From: Anaeroplasmataceae bacterium
Lineage (GTDB): Bacteria; Bacillota_I; Bacilli_A; Acholeplasmatales; Anaeroplasmataceae
Length of the DNA: 61,966 nucleotides
Direction: 5' to 3'
NCBI GenBank assembly: GCA_020025015.1
Contig: JAHHSV010000006.1
Coordinates: 1-61,966 of the forward strand
Every line of letters begins with the position of its first letter. Positions within the stretch are counted from its first letter, which is position 1. This document shows positions 7,944 to 17,696 of this stretch, piece after piece. Under the pieces are notes generated by a model, which had not been told where the DNA came from, made no database searches, and worked only from the letters and a program-made list of their open reading frames with translations. A program made the translations under genes and the position numbers.

Positions 7944-9365
7944 ATGGATTTATTTAGGTTTCTTCCGGAAAATTTTTTCTCCATTTTAGCGTCAAAAAAC
8001 AAAAGAATATATGCTTCTTTAATTATGGAAACATTTAAAATTTATGAGAATGGATCTATTTTAGGTATCGACAAGAAAATTGTTGTTGATGAGCTAGTCC
8101 ACTTCTTAGATACAAATACATATTCCTATACCCAAGAGGATGAGGATAAGGATGATGATGAAGCAAATCCTAACACAAATAGAGAGCTTGCTAATTTCGT
8201 TTTACGAAAGATGGAAGAGTGTGGTTGGATTTATGTCGATGTTACTAATGATTATGTTGAGGTTTTAAACTTTAGTGATGCTGGTATAACAGTTTGTGAG
8301 GCTTTAGGTCAAATTACTCCAATCTATTATGAGGATGGTACTGAAACAGAATTATCTAAGGATGAGTATCAAGGCTATATTTATACAATCTATTCTTTAT
8401 TAAATAACAAGGATAATATTGAATATAGTGTAATTATGCAAGAGGTTTATCGTAATACCAAGCTTTTAATTAGAGCTATTAGAAGATTAGATAGCCGTTT
8501 AAAGGATTATATCAAGATGGTATTCATGGAAACAGATCCACATGAGCTTATGGAAAACTTAATAAGATATCGTGAGGATTTTGTAGAAAATGGTTATGCT
8601 AAATTAAAGATGGGCGATAACATTAACAGATATCGTTTACGTATTATTAGCCGTTTAGAGGAGTATCAAAGCTCAGAGGAAATAATGAATGTTGTGGCGA
8701 TGGGCTATAATAAAAAATCTGAGGCTGAGAATTTAATGCGTGCCAATAGGGATATTGATGAAATGATTGATGTCTTTAATTCTTTAGATGATTTCATTAC
8801 GGAAATTGATGAAAAGAATAGAACATATGTAAACTCTACTATTAATAAAATTAAATTCCTAATTAGTGAGGATGATAATATCATTGGTAAGCTTAATAAA
8901 ATTCTTAAGTATGTTCATAATGAAAACAAGCTTAATCACACTGATAAGGCAATGAGATTAGTTAATACAGGTATTCATTTAGATGAAAACAGAGCCATAT
9001 CTGAAGCATCGCTATATACACCACGTGGCTCTTACAAGCATAACTTTAATTTATTACTTGATGATTCACGTTTGACAGGCTTTGATATTGAAACAGATTT
9101 CTTTGATTCATACCAGGCTCCATATAGGGAAGATGAAATAACATTATATTTAGAAGAAAATTTTAAGGATGATAAATTAGTTGGTAGCGACTTGATTAAG
9201 TATGATACTAATATGCATGATTGTATGCTTGCAATTTATGCAATCCTATTTACTCTAGAAAATGAAAACATGTATGAAATTATTATATTAAATAATAAGA
9301 TAAAAAATGCACACTTAAGTATGCGTGATTTTATTATTAGAAGGAGATTAGAAGATGTTAGATAG
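7944..9365 (+). CDS. jetA: Wadjet JetA / MksF-like kleisin subunit
   Basis: A 473-residue protein whose start (LFRFLPENFFSILASKNKRI) and overall length match, from memory, the JetA family of Wadjet systems, the kleisin-like partner of the SMC protein (MukF/MksF equivalent). An acidic low-complexity stretch lies at about 63-77, and the rest is predicted mostly helical. GAGAGGTG precedes the ATG. It overlaps jetB by 11 bases. In characterised Wadjet/MksBEFG systems JetABC forms a loop-extruding complex that hands small circular DNA to the JetD nuclease. No jetD is seen here, so the role may be chromosome organisation rather than defence (inference). Confidence 0.85.
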   Translation: MDLFRFLPENFFSILASKNKRIYASLIMETFKIYENGSILGIDKKIVVDELVHFLDTNTYSYTQEDEDKDDDEANPNTNRELANFVLRKMEECGWIYVDVTNDYVEVLNFSDAGITVCEALGQITPIYYEDGTETELSKDEYQGYIYTIYSLLNNKDNIEYSVIMQEVYRNTKLLIRAIRRLDSRLKDYIKMVFMETDPHELMENLIRYREDFVENGYAKLKMGDNINRYRLRIISRLEEYQSSEEIMNVVAMGYNKKSEAENLMRANRDIDEMIDVFNSLDDFITEIDEKNRTYVNSTINKIKFLISEDDNIIGKLNKILKYVHNENKLNHTDKAMRLVNTGIHLDENRAISEASLYTPRGSYKHNFNLLLDDSRLTGFDIETDFFDSYQAPYREDEITLYLEENFKDDKLVGSDLIKYDTNMHDCMLAIYAILFTLENENMYEIIILNNKIKNAHLSMRDFIIRRRLEDVR

Positions 9366-9951
9366 TTTAGAAAAAATGTCAGTGACTCAGCAAAAACTAT
9401 TTAGAGATGTTTGCAACAAGCTTATAGCCTATAATTTTTTAGCTCGTGATAAAAAGGATAATAAGGAAAGCTATTATTTCTTAATGAGCTATAAGGATAT
9501 CTTTGATGAATTCTTTGATATTTTAGGTCTTGAAATTGAGTTAAATCAGCAGTCAGGTGCTGTAATGCTAAAGGGAAGCCCTAATGCTAATACCTTAAAG
9601 CTTAAAAGAGATGAGTCTTTAATTTTATTAATTTTACGTCTTTTATATCATGAAAAGGCAAAGGAAGCTTCTTTAAATGATAATATTGTTTGTCAGGTTT
9701 TAGATATTCATGAAAAGTATGATTTATTAGAGATTAAACGTAAGCTTAATAAGACTGATTTAGTAAATGCTTTAAGATTATTTAGACGCTATAATTTAAT
9801 TGAAGCAACAGGAGATTTAACAACCTCAGCTTGTAAGATTGTAATATTGCCAACAATCTTAATGGCAATACCAAGTGAGGATATTAACACTATTTATCAA
9901 ACTATTTTAAGATTAAGTGACGGAGGCGAAGATAATGAAAAAGCTAACTAA
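9355..9951 (+). CDS. jetB: Wadjet JetB / MksE-like KITE subunit (DUF4194-like)
   Basis: A 198-residue protein resembling DUF4194/JetB, the MukE/MksE-like winged-helix dimer that binds the kleisin. Recognisable blocks are NKLIAYNFLARD near the start, the central LKLKRDESLILLILRLLYHEKA at about 82-103, and ALRLFRRYNLIE at about 141, followed by a terminal strand pattern (IVILPTILMAIPSEDI). AAGGAGA precedes its ATG inside the end of jetA, and its tail overlaps jetC by 17 bases, so subunit synthesis is coupled. Identification depends on recalled family patterns and on neighbours. Confidence 0.85.
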   Translation: MLDSLEKMSVTQQKLFRDVCNKLIAYNFLARDKKDNKESYYFLMSYKDIFDEFFDILGLEIELNQQSGAVMLKGSPNANTLKLKRDESLILLILRLLYHEKAKEASLNDNIVCQVLDIHEKYDLLEIKRKLNKTDLVNALRLFRRYNLIEATGDLTTSACKIVILPTILMAIPSEDINTIYQTILRLSDGGEDNEKAN

Positions 9952-12900
9952 GATTAGATTAATCAATTGGCATTATTTAACTAACGAAACTATTAATGTT
10001 GAAAATCATATTTTATTAACTGGTCCAAATGCTTCAGGTAAGTCAACTATAATGGATGCCATTATGTTTGTAATTACCGGTGGTGATACTAACTTTAATA
10101 TGGCTGCGAATGAAAAGTCAAAGCGTGATTTAAAGGGCTATGTTAAATGTAAGCTAGGTCTAGATGAAAAGGAATATTTAAGAGATGGTGATGTATCTGG
10201 TCACGTTGCCTTAGAGTTCCATGATGAAAAGACAGACAAGTATTTTACAGTTGGTGCTGTAATTGATGCTTTTGGTGATTTAATGCCAGTTAAAACCTTA
10301 TTTTACCGTGTTGATGATAAAATTGATGATAGCTGGTTTGTTTCTGAGGATGGTTTAATTTATAGTACAGTTATCTTTAGAAAGAATCACCCTGATTTTG
10401 ATTTCTACCTAACAAAGAAGGAAGCTAAGAAGGGCTTTAGAAATGCCTTTGGTTCTATTAATGAGGATATCTTTAAATTAATACCTAAGGCCTTAGCCTT
10501 TAAGCCAATTAGCGATGTTAAGGAATTTATTTATCAAAACGTACTAGAAGAAAAGGAAATTGATGTTTCAGCAATTAAGGATATCATTAGAAGCTATAAG
10601 GAATTAGAAATTACCTTGAAGCTTATTAAGGATAAAATTAATGACTTAAAGGATATTGAAGCAATTTATAATGATTTATCTAAAATTGAAGAGGAAAAGC
10701 AATATGCTGATTACTTAGGTGACTTATTTAATCAAAAGCGAATTGGTTTAAATATTTTAGAGCTAAAGCAAGAAATTGAGCGTGAAGAATTAAGAAGAAA
10801 CTCTAAGGAAAAGGAGCTTCGTAAGCTAGATAGTGAGATTGTTGCCTTAGATCATAGAAGCAAGGAATTATATAATGCTTTAAGTAATGATGAAGCATTT
10901 GTGAATGTTGAAAATATTACCCGTGAAATTACTGAACGTGAAAGAAATATTGCTATTTTAGAAAATGATAATATGGCTTTCTTAAAGGATGTAAGTAATT
11001 TTAAGGATACCTTAAATGATTTACGTAAGCGTCAGGATAAAAAGATATTTAGTGATTTAGCTAATATGAGCTTGGTTAATTTAAATCAAAATGAGGTTGA
11101 GTTTACTAAGCTAAAGCTAAATGAGGCTCGAAGCCTAGTTAATCAATATGAGCAACGTGCTAACCAAGAGCTAGGTGCTTTAAATATGCAAAAGTCTGAT
11201 ATTATCAAGGAGGTTAATGAAATTGCCTTAGCTTTAAAGGGCTTAGGTCAAAATAAGGTTAATTTCCCTGTTCAATTAGTAAATATGCGTGCAGAAATTC
11301 AAGAGAGCCTAAAGCGTATTTATAATTATGACATTCCTGTCTTTATTTTTGCTGAATTAGTAGAAATTACTGATTCAAAATGGGCAGATACAGTAGAGGT
11401 TTATTTAGGTAATAGAAGATTTAACATGATTGTTGAGCCTCGTTATTTTGATCAAGCCTTACAAATTTATGCTCGTATTAAGAATAAATATCACCTATAT
11501 GGTATTGGTTTAGTAAATACTAAGCAAATTGGTCGTTATAAGGATTATCAGCCTAAGTCATTAGCTAGCATTATGACCTCTGAAAATGAGGATGCTAGAC
11601 GCTATATTAATATGACCTGTGGTAATGTTATTATGTGTAATAATGAGCTTGAGCTTGAAAAGTATAATACATCAGTAACTAATGATTATTTATTATATAG
11701 TGGCTATACTGTTAAGAGTATGAATCCTAATATTGATAAGCCTTTTTGTGGTAAGAATGCTTATTTATCACAACAAAAGCTATGGGAGGATAAGGCATAT
11801 CTTGCTAAGAAGACCTACATTGAAATCAATGATAAGATTGAAAAGCTTGAGCAAGATATTAGTATGCTAGAATCTCTTGATTTCCAAGGTGTATTAGCTG
11901 GCTTAGATGGAGCCTTAAAATTAACTAGTGAAAAGGATATTGTAAAAGGTCTATATTTACAAAAGGAACGCTACAACAATGTTTCTAGTAAGGAATTAGA
12001 AGAGGATTATGACAATATTCTATTAACTATTAAAAATAGCCAAGAGAAAAAGAATAATGTTATCCTAGAAATGGGTAAGATTGCTCAAAATATTGATAAT
12101 TTAAATGAAAAGATTGTTCAGGAAAATAATAATTTAGTTGAGGCTACTAAGGTTATTAATTCTACTGATAATATTGCTATTAAGGAAAAGGCAAATGCTG
12201 AATTCAATTCTTTAATGGAAAATAATAGCTTTGCTAAGGCCTTCCAGCAGTATCAAAACAAGTATTTAACTGATGATAAGTCTTATGAAACCCTAACAGA
12301 TGCTTTATTACATAAGCAATATGATTATGTTAATACCTATGATTCATCATTCTCAGTTGGTATTAGTGAGGTTAAGCTATATTTAAATGAATTAAATAAG
12401 CTAGAAAAGACTGAGCTTGTTACCTATGAGCAAAAGGTAAGATCTGCTCGTGAGGAGGCAGAGCTAATCTTTAAGGAAGACTTTATTGCTAAGCTAAGAG
12501 CTAATATTGAGGCTGCTGAGGTTGAAATTAATAAGATTAACGAAACCTTATCACATATTCATTTTGGTAATGATACCTATGAATTTATCTTCCCAAGAAG
12601 CAGTGAATATAATCAATTCTATGATATGGTAACTAGTGATTTAGCAGAAAATGCTAGTGGCTTATTTACTCAAAGCTTCGAGGAGAAATATGAAACCCAA
12701 ATTAAGGAATTATTTGATTCATTAAGTGTAGATGAGATTAATTCCCATGGTGCTATTAATAAATTTACTGATTATCGTACCTATATGGATTATGATATCA
12801 AGATTACTAATGCAAATGGTGAAACAATGACCTATAGTAAGGTATTTAAGGAAAAATCCGGTGGTGAGACTCAGGTGCCTTTCTATGTAGCAATGATTGC

Positions 12901-13171
12901 TTCATTTGTAAGAATTTATACAAAGACTAATTCAATTGCTGGTGATCCTATCGGTATCGTTATGTTTGATGAGGTATTCGATAAGATGGATAGTAACAGA
13001 ATGCGTGCGATGATGGAATTCATTACATCAATGCCATTACAAACATTAATCGCTTGTCCTCCACAAAGAATGAGCCTATTACAGGATTATGCTGACACAA
13101 TTCTAATTATGGCTCGTCAAGGAACAAAGGCACAAGTTTTACCTATCATTAAAACAAGGAGTGGTGAATAA
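9935..13171 (+). CDS. jetC: Wadjet JetC / MksB-like SMC ATPase
   Basis: A 1078-residue SMC-like ATPase. Walker A is GPNASGKST at 30-38. Long heptad-rich coiled-coil stretches occur at about 230-380 and 610-860, with a hinge-like segment between them (about 430-600). The C-terminal head has the signature SGGETQVPF and Walker B IGIVMFDEVFDKMDSNR, so both ATP-binding halves look intact. GGAGG lies just before ATG 9935, which is preferred over an earlier frame-open start inside jetB. Its TAA shares one base with the sepF ATG. JetC normally works with JetD; no Toprim nuclease gene adjoins it here. Confidence 0.9.
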   Translation: MKKLTKIRLINWHYLTNETINVENHILLTGPNASGKSTIMDAIMFVITGGDTNFNMAANEKSKRDLKGYVKCKLGLDEKEYLRDGDVSGHVALEFHDEKTDKYFTVGAVIDAFGDLMPVKTLFYRVDDKIDDSWFVSEDGLIYSTVIFRKNHPDFDFYLTKKEAKKGFRNAFGSINEDIFKLIPKALAFKPISDVKEFIYQNVLEEKEIDVSAIKDIIRSYKELEITLKLIKDKINDLKDIEAIYNDLSKIEEEKQYADYLGDLFNQKRIGLNILELKQEIEREELRRNSKEKELRKLDSEIVALDHRSKELYNALSNDEAFVNVENITREITERERNIAILENDNMAFLKDVSNFKDTLNDLRKRQDKKIFSDLANMSLVNLNQNEVEFTKLKLNEARSLVNQYEQRANQELGALNMQKSDIIKEVNEIALALKGLGQNKVNFPVQLVNMRAEIQESLKRIYNYDIPVFIFAELVEITDSKWADTVEVYLGNRRFNMIVEPRYFDQALQIYARIKNKYHLYGIGLVNTKQIGRYKDYQPKSLASIMTSENEDARRYINMTCGNVIMCNNELELEKYNTSVTNDYLLYSGYTVKSMNPNIDKPFCGKNAYLSQQKLWEDKAYLAKKTYIEINDKIEKLEQDISMLESLDFQGVLAGLDGALKLTSEKDIVKGLYLQKERYNNVSSKELEEDYDNILLTIKNSQEKKNNVILEMGKIAQNIDNLNEKIVQENNNLVEATKVINSTDNIAIKEKANAEFNSLMENNSFAKAFQQYQNKYLTDDKSYETLTDALLHKQYDYVNTYDSSFSVGISEVKLYLNELNKLEKTELVTYEQKVRSAREEAELIFKEDFIAKLRANIEAAEVEINKINETLSHIHFGNDTYEFIFPRSSEYNQFYDMVTSDLAENASGLFTQSFEEKYETQIKELFDSLSVDEINSHGAINKFTDYRTYMDYDIKITNANGETMTYSKVFKEKSGGETQVPFYVAMIASFVRIYTKTNSIAGDPIGIVMFDEVFDKMDSNRMRAMMEFITSMPLQTLIACPPQRMSLLQDYADTILIMARQGTKAQVLPIIKTRSGE

Positions 13172-13482
13172 TGGGCTTATTTGGTAAGAAAAAGGTTGAA
13201 GAAGAGGTTAAGTTAGCCTCTGAGCGTATTATAATGGAGCAAATTGATGATGATGACGAGCATATGGCTAGTCTAGTTGACTCCTTAGCAGAGGGTAATC
13301 CTTTAGTTATTAATTTTCAAAAGCTTGATCTAATGGCTGCTAATAAGATGCTAGCCTTTCTAACTGGAGCTTGCTATGCTTTAGATGGCAGAACCCTAAA
13401 GATTAATGAGGCAACCTATTTATTTGCTCGTAATGAGGATTTTGAGGATGGCTCATTACAAGAATTTTTAAATGAATTATAA
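13171..13482 (+). CDS. sepF: Cell division protein SepF (short)
   Basis: SepF tethers FtsZ to the membrane and aligns Z-ring filaments. This 103-residue copy keeps a short N-terminal membrane-targeting-type segment (MGLFGKKK) and the core fold (PLVINFQKLD, then ANKMLAFLTGACYALDG). The linker found in Bacillus SepF (about 150 residues) is shortened. Its ATG overlaps the jetC stop (TAATG), a classical coupling arrangement. In many Firmicutes sepF lies upstream of ileS with ylmG, ylmH and divIVA between them; here those are absent and jetABC is fused upstream in the operon. Confidence 0.87.
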   Translation: MGLFGKKKVEEEVKLASERIIMEQIDDDDEHMASLVDSLAEGNPLVINFQKLDLMAANKMLAFLTGACYALDGRTLKINEATYLFARNEDFEDGSLQEFLNEL

Positions 13483-13484
13483 TA

Positions 13485-13732
13485 TTGTAAATTTTAAAAA
13501 TATTTGTTATAATTAATTGAATTTTGATAAAGTCAGACGAAAAATAGGTAAAACTATATTAGCGACCTACGGTTGGTGAAAGGTAGGATAGAAACTATTT
13601 TTGAATCACTGATGGAAATGAAGAGTTAAAAAGGCTTCCGTTTGCCGCGTTAAGGTATTAAGTGCTAGCAATGCTAGAATTAAGGTGGTACCACGGATTT
13701 AATTCGCCCTTCTTTTGAAGGGCGATTTTTTT
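13485..13732 (+). promoter_or_regulatory. Promoter and T-box leader of ileS
   Basis: TTGTAA at 13485-13490 and TATAAT at 13508-13513 have a 17-base spacer. The leader has a stem I with distal GGTG, specifier ATC (Ile) at 13605-13607 in the context GA-ATC-A, T-box AAGGTGGTACCACG from about 13683, and terminator CGCCCTTC / GAAGGGCG followed by T8. The specifier agrees with the downstream gene, which supports reading the other two T-boxes in the same way. Confidence 0.95.
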
Positions 13733-13771
13733 TATGACTACCAATTATAAAATTTTAAAGGAGATATTTTC

Positions 13772-16477
13772 ATGAAAGATTTTAAAGACACATTATTTAT
13801 GTCAAAAACTGAATTTGAAATGCGTGGAAATCTTGGTAAAAAGGAACCTCTAATTGAAGAGCGTTGGGAAGAGATTAAGCTTTACCAAAAGGTTTTAGAG
13901 AAAAATAAACAAAAGAGAAGATATACATTACATGATGGTCCTCCATACGCTAATGGTGAAATTCATTTAGGTCATGCCTTAAATAAAATATTAAAGGATA
14001 TTATTGTTCGTTATAAGAATATGAACGGCTTTTTATCTGAATATATTCCAGGCTGGGATACTCACGGCTTACCTACTGAGCATGCTATTACTAAAAAGGG
14101 TGTAAAGCGTAATGAGGTTACTCCTTTAGAGTTTAGAAAGTTATGTGCTGAATTTGCCGTAAGCCAGGTTGAACGTCAAAAGAAGGGCTTCAAGCGTCTT
14201 GGCGTTTTAGGTGATTTTGATAATCCATATATTACTTTACAAAAGGATTTTGAACGTGACCAGGTTAAAGTATTTGCGAAAATGGTAGAAAAGGGCTTAA
14301 TTTATAAGGGCTTAAAGCCAGTTTACTGGTCACCATCTAGTGAATCTGCTTTAGCTGAGGCTGAAATTGAATATCATGATAAGGAAGATTCATCAATTTA
14401 CTTTAAATTACCTATTACTGATGGTGGTGAGTTTGAGGGGGCATCATTCTTAGTTTGGACAACTACACCTTGGACATTGCCTGCTAACCTTGCTGTTTGT
14501 GCTGGTCCTAGCATTAAGTATGTTTTAGTTGAAACAAAAAAGGGTAAATTAGTTTTTGGCCTAGATTTATTAGAGCAATTACGTGAGCTTCTAGAATTAG
14601 GCGAGGTTAAGGTTTTAAGGGAATATTATGGTACTGACTTAGAGGGCTTACATTATAAGCATCCTTTATTTAATCGTATTTCACCATGTATTTTAGGTGA
14701 TTATGTATCTACAACTGATGGTTCTGGTTTAGTTCATATCGCTCCAGGTCATGGTGAGGATGACTATTTAGTTGGGAAGCAATATAATTTAGATATTTTA
14801 TGTCCAGTAGATAATAAGGGCTATATGACTGCTGAGGCTGGTAAATACGAAGGCATGTTCTATGCTGAATGTAATGAAGAAGTAATGAAGGATATGGCTA
14901 AGTGCAATGCTTTAATGAAGGTTATTAAGATTACCCACAGCTATCCTCATGACTGGCGTACAAAGAAGCCTGTAATCTTTAGAGCAACTCCTCAATGGTT
15001 TGCTTCAATCGATAAGATTAAGGATGAGGTCTTAAGTGAAATTAGCAAGGTAGAATGGTATCCTAAATGGGGTGACGTTCGTATGACTAATATGATTAAG
15101 GATCGTCATGATTGGTGTATTAGCCGTCAACGTGCTTGGGGTGTACCTATTCCAATTTTCTATTGTGAGGATGGCACTCCTGTATTAGAGCAAGAGGTTT
15201 TATTACACATTGCTGATTTATTTGGTGAATTTGGTTCTAATGTTTGGGTAGAGCGTGAGCCTAAGGATTTATTACCAGAGGGTTACACTAATCCACATTC
15301 TCCAAATGGTATTTTCACAAAAGAACGTGATATCATGGACGTTTGGTTTGATAGTGGTTCAAGCTACATGCTATTAAATCGCCGTGGTATTGAATATCCT
15401 GCGGATTTATATTTAGAGGGTAGTGACCAATACCGTGGTTGGTTCAATTCATCTTTAATTACTGGTGTTGCAATGTATGGCTGTGCGCCTTATAAGACTG
15501 TTGTAACTCATGGCTTTACCTTAGACGGTGAAGGAAGAAAGATGAGCAAGTCTTTAGGTAACGTTATTGATCCTAATAAGGTATGTAATGAATCTGGTGC
15601 AGATATCCTACGTTTATGGGTTGCTTCAATTGACTATCAAAGTGATATGCCAATCAGCAAGGAACTATTAAAGCAGGTATCTGAGGCTTATCGTAAGATT
15701 CGTAACACCTTAAGATTTATGCTAGCTAATACTAGTGATTTTGATCCTAAAAATGCTATTCCATTTAATGAATTAGAAAGCGTTGATAAGTATATGTATA
15801 TTAAGCTTCAAAAGTTCATTAAGGATGTTAAGGATGCTTATGATACATTTAGATTTGGTGATGTATATCGTCTAGTTAATGCTTATATTAATAATACCCT
15901 AAGCTCATTCTATTTAGACTTCACTAAGGATATATTATATATTATGCTTCCAACTAGCCATAAGAGATTATCATGCCAAACAGTTTTCTATGAAATTTTA
16001 ACAAGCTTAATTAAGCTATTATCACCAATTATTCCTCATACTATGAGTGAAGCATATCAATATTTATCAGGTGAAAAGCTATTAGATGTATATTTAGAGG
16101 ATATGCCTACACCTAAGTTAAATTTAGATGATGACCTAGAGGCTAAATTTGATAAGTTTATGTTATTCCGTCAGGATGTTTTAAAGGCTTTAGAGGAGGC
16201 TCGTAATGCTAAGATTATCGGTAAGAGCTTCAATGCTAGATTAACTCTAACCTTAACTAAGGAATATATGGATTTATTTAAATCGTTAAATGCTGATATC
16301 GCTCAAATTCTAATTGTTTCTCAATTAGTAGTTGAAGAGGGTAGTGAAAATAAGATTTCTGTTACTGAGGCTCAAGGTCATGTATGTAGTCGTTGCTGGA
16401 TGGTAGTTGATCATGTAGATGAAGATGAATTATGTGATCGATGCCGTGACATAGTTGATGAATTACGTCATGAGTAA
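13772..16477 (+). CDS. ileS: Isoleucine--tRNA ligase
   Basis: Class I synthetase, 901 residues. The HIGH-type motif is HLGHALNK at about 67, the editing-domain tract is TTTPWTLPANLA, and KMSKSLGN is at about 590. The C-terminal zinc-binding CSRCW and CDRC pairs at about 871-892 indicate the bacterial type. AAGGAGA precedes the ATG. Its last bases overlap the ylbL-type gene, so the two may share a transcript although they have unrelated functions. Confidence 0.98.
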   Translation: MKDFKDTLFMSKTEFEMRGNLGKKEPLIEERWEEIKLYQKVLEKNKQKRRYTLHDGPPYANGEIHLGHALNKILKDIIVRYKNMNGFLSEYIPGWDTHGLPTEHAITKKGVKRNEVTPLEFRKLCAEFAVSQVERQKKGFKRLGVLGDFDNPYITLQKDFERDQVKVFAKMVEKGLIYKGLKPVYWSPSSESALAEAEIEYHDKEDSSIYFKLPITDGGEFEGASFLVWTTTPWTLPANLAVCAGPSIKYVLVETKKGKLVFGLDLLEQLRELLELGEVKVLREYYGTDLEGLHYKHPLFNRISPCILGDYVSTTDGSGLVHIAPGHGEDDYLVGKQYNLDILCPVDNKGYMTAEAGKYEGMFYAECNEEVMKDMAKCNALMKVIKITHSYPHDWRTKKPVIFRATPQWFASIDKIKDEVLSEISKVEWYPKWGDVRMTNMIKDRHDWCISRQRAWGVPIPIFYCEDGTPVLEQEVLLHIADLFGEFGSNVWVEREPKDLLPEGYTNPHSPNGIFTKERDIMDVWFDSGSSYMLLNRRGIEYPADLYLEGSDQYRGWFNSSLITGVAMYGCAPYKTVVTHGFTLDGEGRKMSKSLGNVIDPNKVCNESGADILRLWVASIDYQSDMPISKELLKQVSEAYRKIRNTLRFMLANTSDFDPKNAIPFNELESVDKYMYIKLQKFIKDVKDAYDTFRFGDVYRLVNAYINNTLSSFYLDFTKDILYIMLPTSHKRLSCQTVFYEILTSLIKLLSPIIPHTMSEAYQYLSGEKLLDVYLEDMPTPKLNLDDDLEAKFDKFMLFRQDVLKALEEARNAKIIGKSFNARLTLTLTKEYMDLFKSLNADIAQILIVSQLVVEEGSENKISVTEAQGHVCSRCWMVVDHVDEDELCDRCRDIVDELRHE

Positions 16478-17465
16478 AGGAAAGAAAATCGTTGATACTT
16501 TAATTATTTTTACAATTCTTTTTATAAGCTTACCTTTAAGTGCTTTAGGCTTATGGTTTACCGATAACAGGGTAATTTTACCAGGTGATACGACAGGGGT
16601 AAGTGAGGTTATAGAAATTGAAGGAGCGAGCAAATCTGCTGGCTCCTTTTCTACAATTTATGTAACGGTCTTTGAGCATTCTACTAAGCTACAAAATTTA
16701 ATTATAGAGGGCTTAAAATATGGTGAGGTTGAAGAAATCAGCTCAAGATTTAGTCATATTTCTAATTCTGAATTTAGTAAAATTGGCAAAATCCAATATG
16801 AAAGTAGCCAAAGCCTATCAATTATAGTAGGATATTTAAATGCTAAGTATGAAAATGAGGCTGTTTTATTGGATTATAGTCTAGATAGCTTAGCTATAAC
16901 CTATTATTTAGAGGATGGACCATTTAAAACGGATGACAGAATAATTGGTATAAATGATACAAGTATCAATGACCCTAATTTCAAAAATAAATTTAATAAT
17001 AGAAAGCCAAAAGATATATTAAAGGTTAGGCGTAATGATTCCTTAATGGAAATTATCCTTGATGATAATAATTTTAGAAGGATTTATTTTGAACCAATCT
17101 ATAAGATTGATTATGAAAAAATGCTTCCAAAGCTTAAAATATTTAATACAAATTTAGGCGGACCATCTGGTGGCTTTATGCGTGCACTTGCTATCTACGA
17201 TGCCTTAACAGAATATGATTATAGTAAGGGCTTAGCTATAACTGGTACAGGTACAATTAGTATTAATGGTATGGTTGGCCCAATAGGTGGAATTAAGGAA
17301 AAAATTATAACAGCCTTTAAGGATAATAAGGATATATTTTTCTGTCCTATTGATAATTATAATGAGGCCTTAGAGTCCTATAACCGTATAAATGGTAAGG
17401 AAAGAATGAAGCTTTATCCAATTTCTGAATTTAAGGAAGCCTTGGAGGTTTTAAGAAATGTGTAA
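16470..17465 (+). CDS. Membrane-anchored PDZ and Lon-type (S16) protease, YlbL family
   Basis: A 331-residue protein with an N-terminal membrane anchor (about 8-30), an extracytoplasmic PDZ region (about 145-195, YYLEDGPFKTDDRIIGIND) and a Lon-like S16 domain. The catalytic Ser lies in GGPSGGFM and the Lys in PIGGIKEKI. Known: YlbL-type proteases act outside the membrane; Bacillus YlbL removes the division inhibitor YneA. The ATG at 16470 overlaps the end of ileS; a start at 16455 is less likely because the anchor follows the later Met directly. Its target here is unknown. Confidence 0.88.
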   Translation: MSKGKKIVDTLIIFTILFISLPLSALGLWFTDNRVILPGDTTGVSEVIEIEGASKSAGSFSTIYVTVFEHSTKLQNLIIEGLKYGEVEEISSRFSHISNSEFSKIGKIQYESSQSLSIIVGYLNAKYENEAVLLDYSLDSLAITYYLEDGPFKTDDRIIGINDTSINDPNFKNKFNNRKPKDILKVRRNDSLMEIILDDNNFRRIYFEPIYKIDYEKMLPKLKIFNTNLGGPSGGFMRALAIYDALTEYDYSKGLAITGTGTISINGMVGPIGGIKEKIITAFKDNKDIFFCPIDNYNEALESYNRINGKERMKLYPISEFKEALEVLRNV

Positions 17466-17646
17466 ATTTTTTATTGCTTTAAAGGCATTTATAGTCAGTT
17501 TTCTAGTTAGCTTTGGCTTTTATGTTTTAGGTATAAACCTATTAGTTTTGATTGATTATGTCTATATTCCTGTGATAATTTTAGCTTTTGCAGTGGTTAT
17601 TAATTTATTAACATTAGTTTATTATTACAGTCGTTTTCAAAAATAA
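17458..17646 (+). CDS. Small two-helix membrane protein, unknown
   Basis: A 62-residue protein with two hydrophobic segments (about 8-30 and 34-57) separated by an Asp-Tyr turn. The ATG overlaps the end of the YlbL-type gene (ATGTGTAA), and a Shine-Dalgarno-like TTGGAGG lies about 10 bases upstream, so it is probably translated by coupling. No family is recognised. It resembles small membrane partners in shape only. Confidence 0.6.
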   Translation: MCKFFIALKAFIVSFLVSFGFYVLGINLLVLIDYVYIPVIILAFAVVINLLTLVYYYSRFQK

Positions 17647-17696
17647 ACTTTATTTTTATAATAAATAATGATATAATCAAGGAGAGGTTGATCGTT

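Noticed and set aside
857..13482. The HAD phosphatase (6901) as a replacement for JetD in the jet operon.
   Set aside because: It has phosphatase motifs rather than a Toprim nuclease, plus its own promoter and a strong terminator before jetA.
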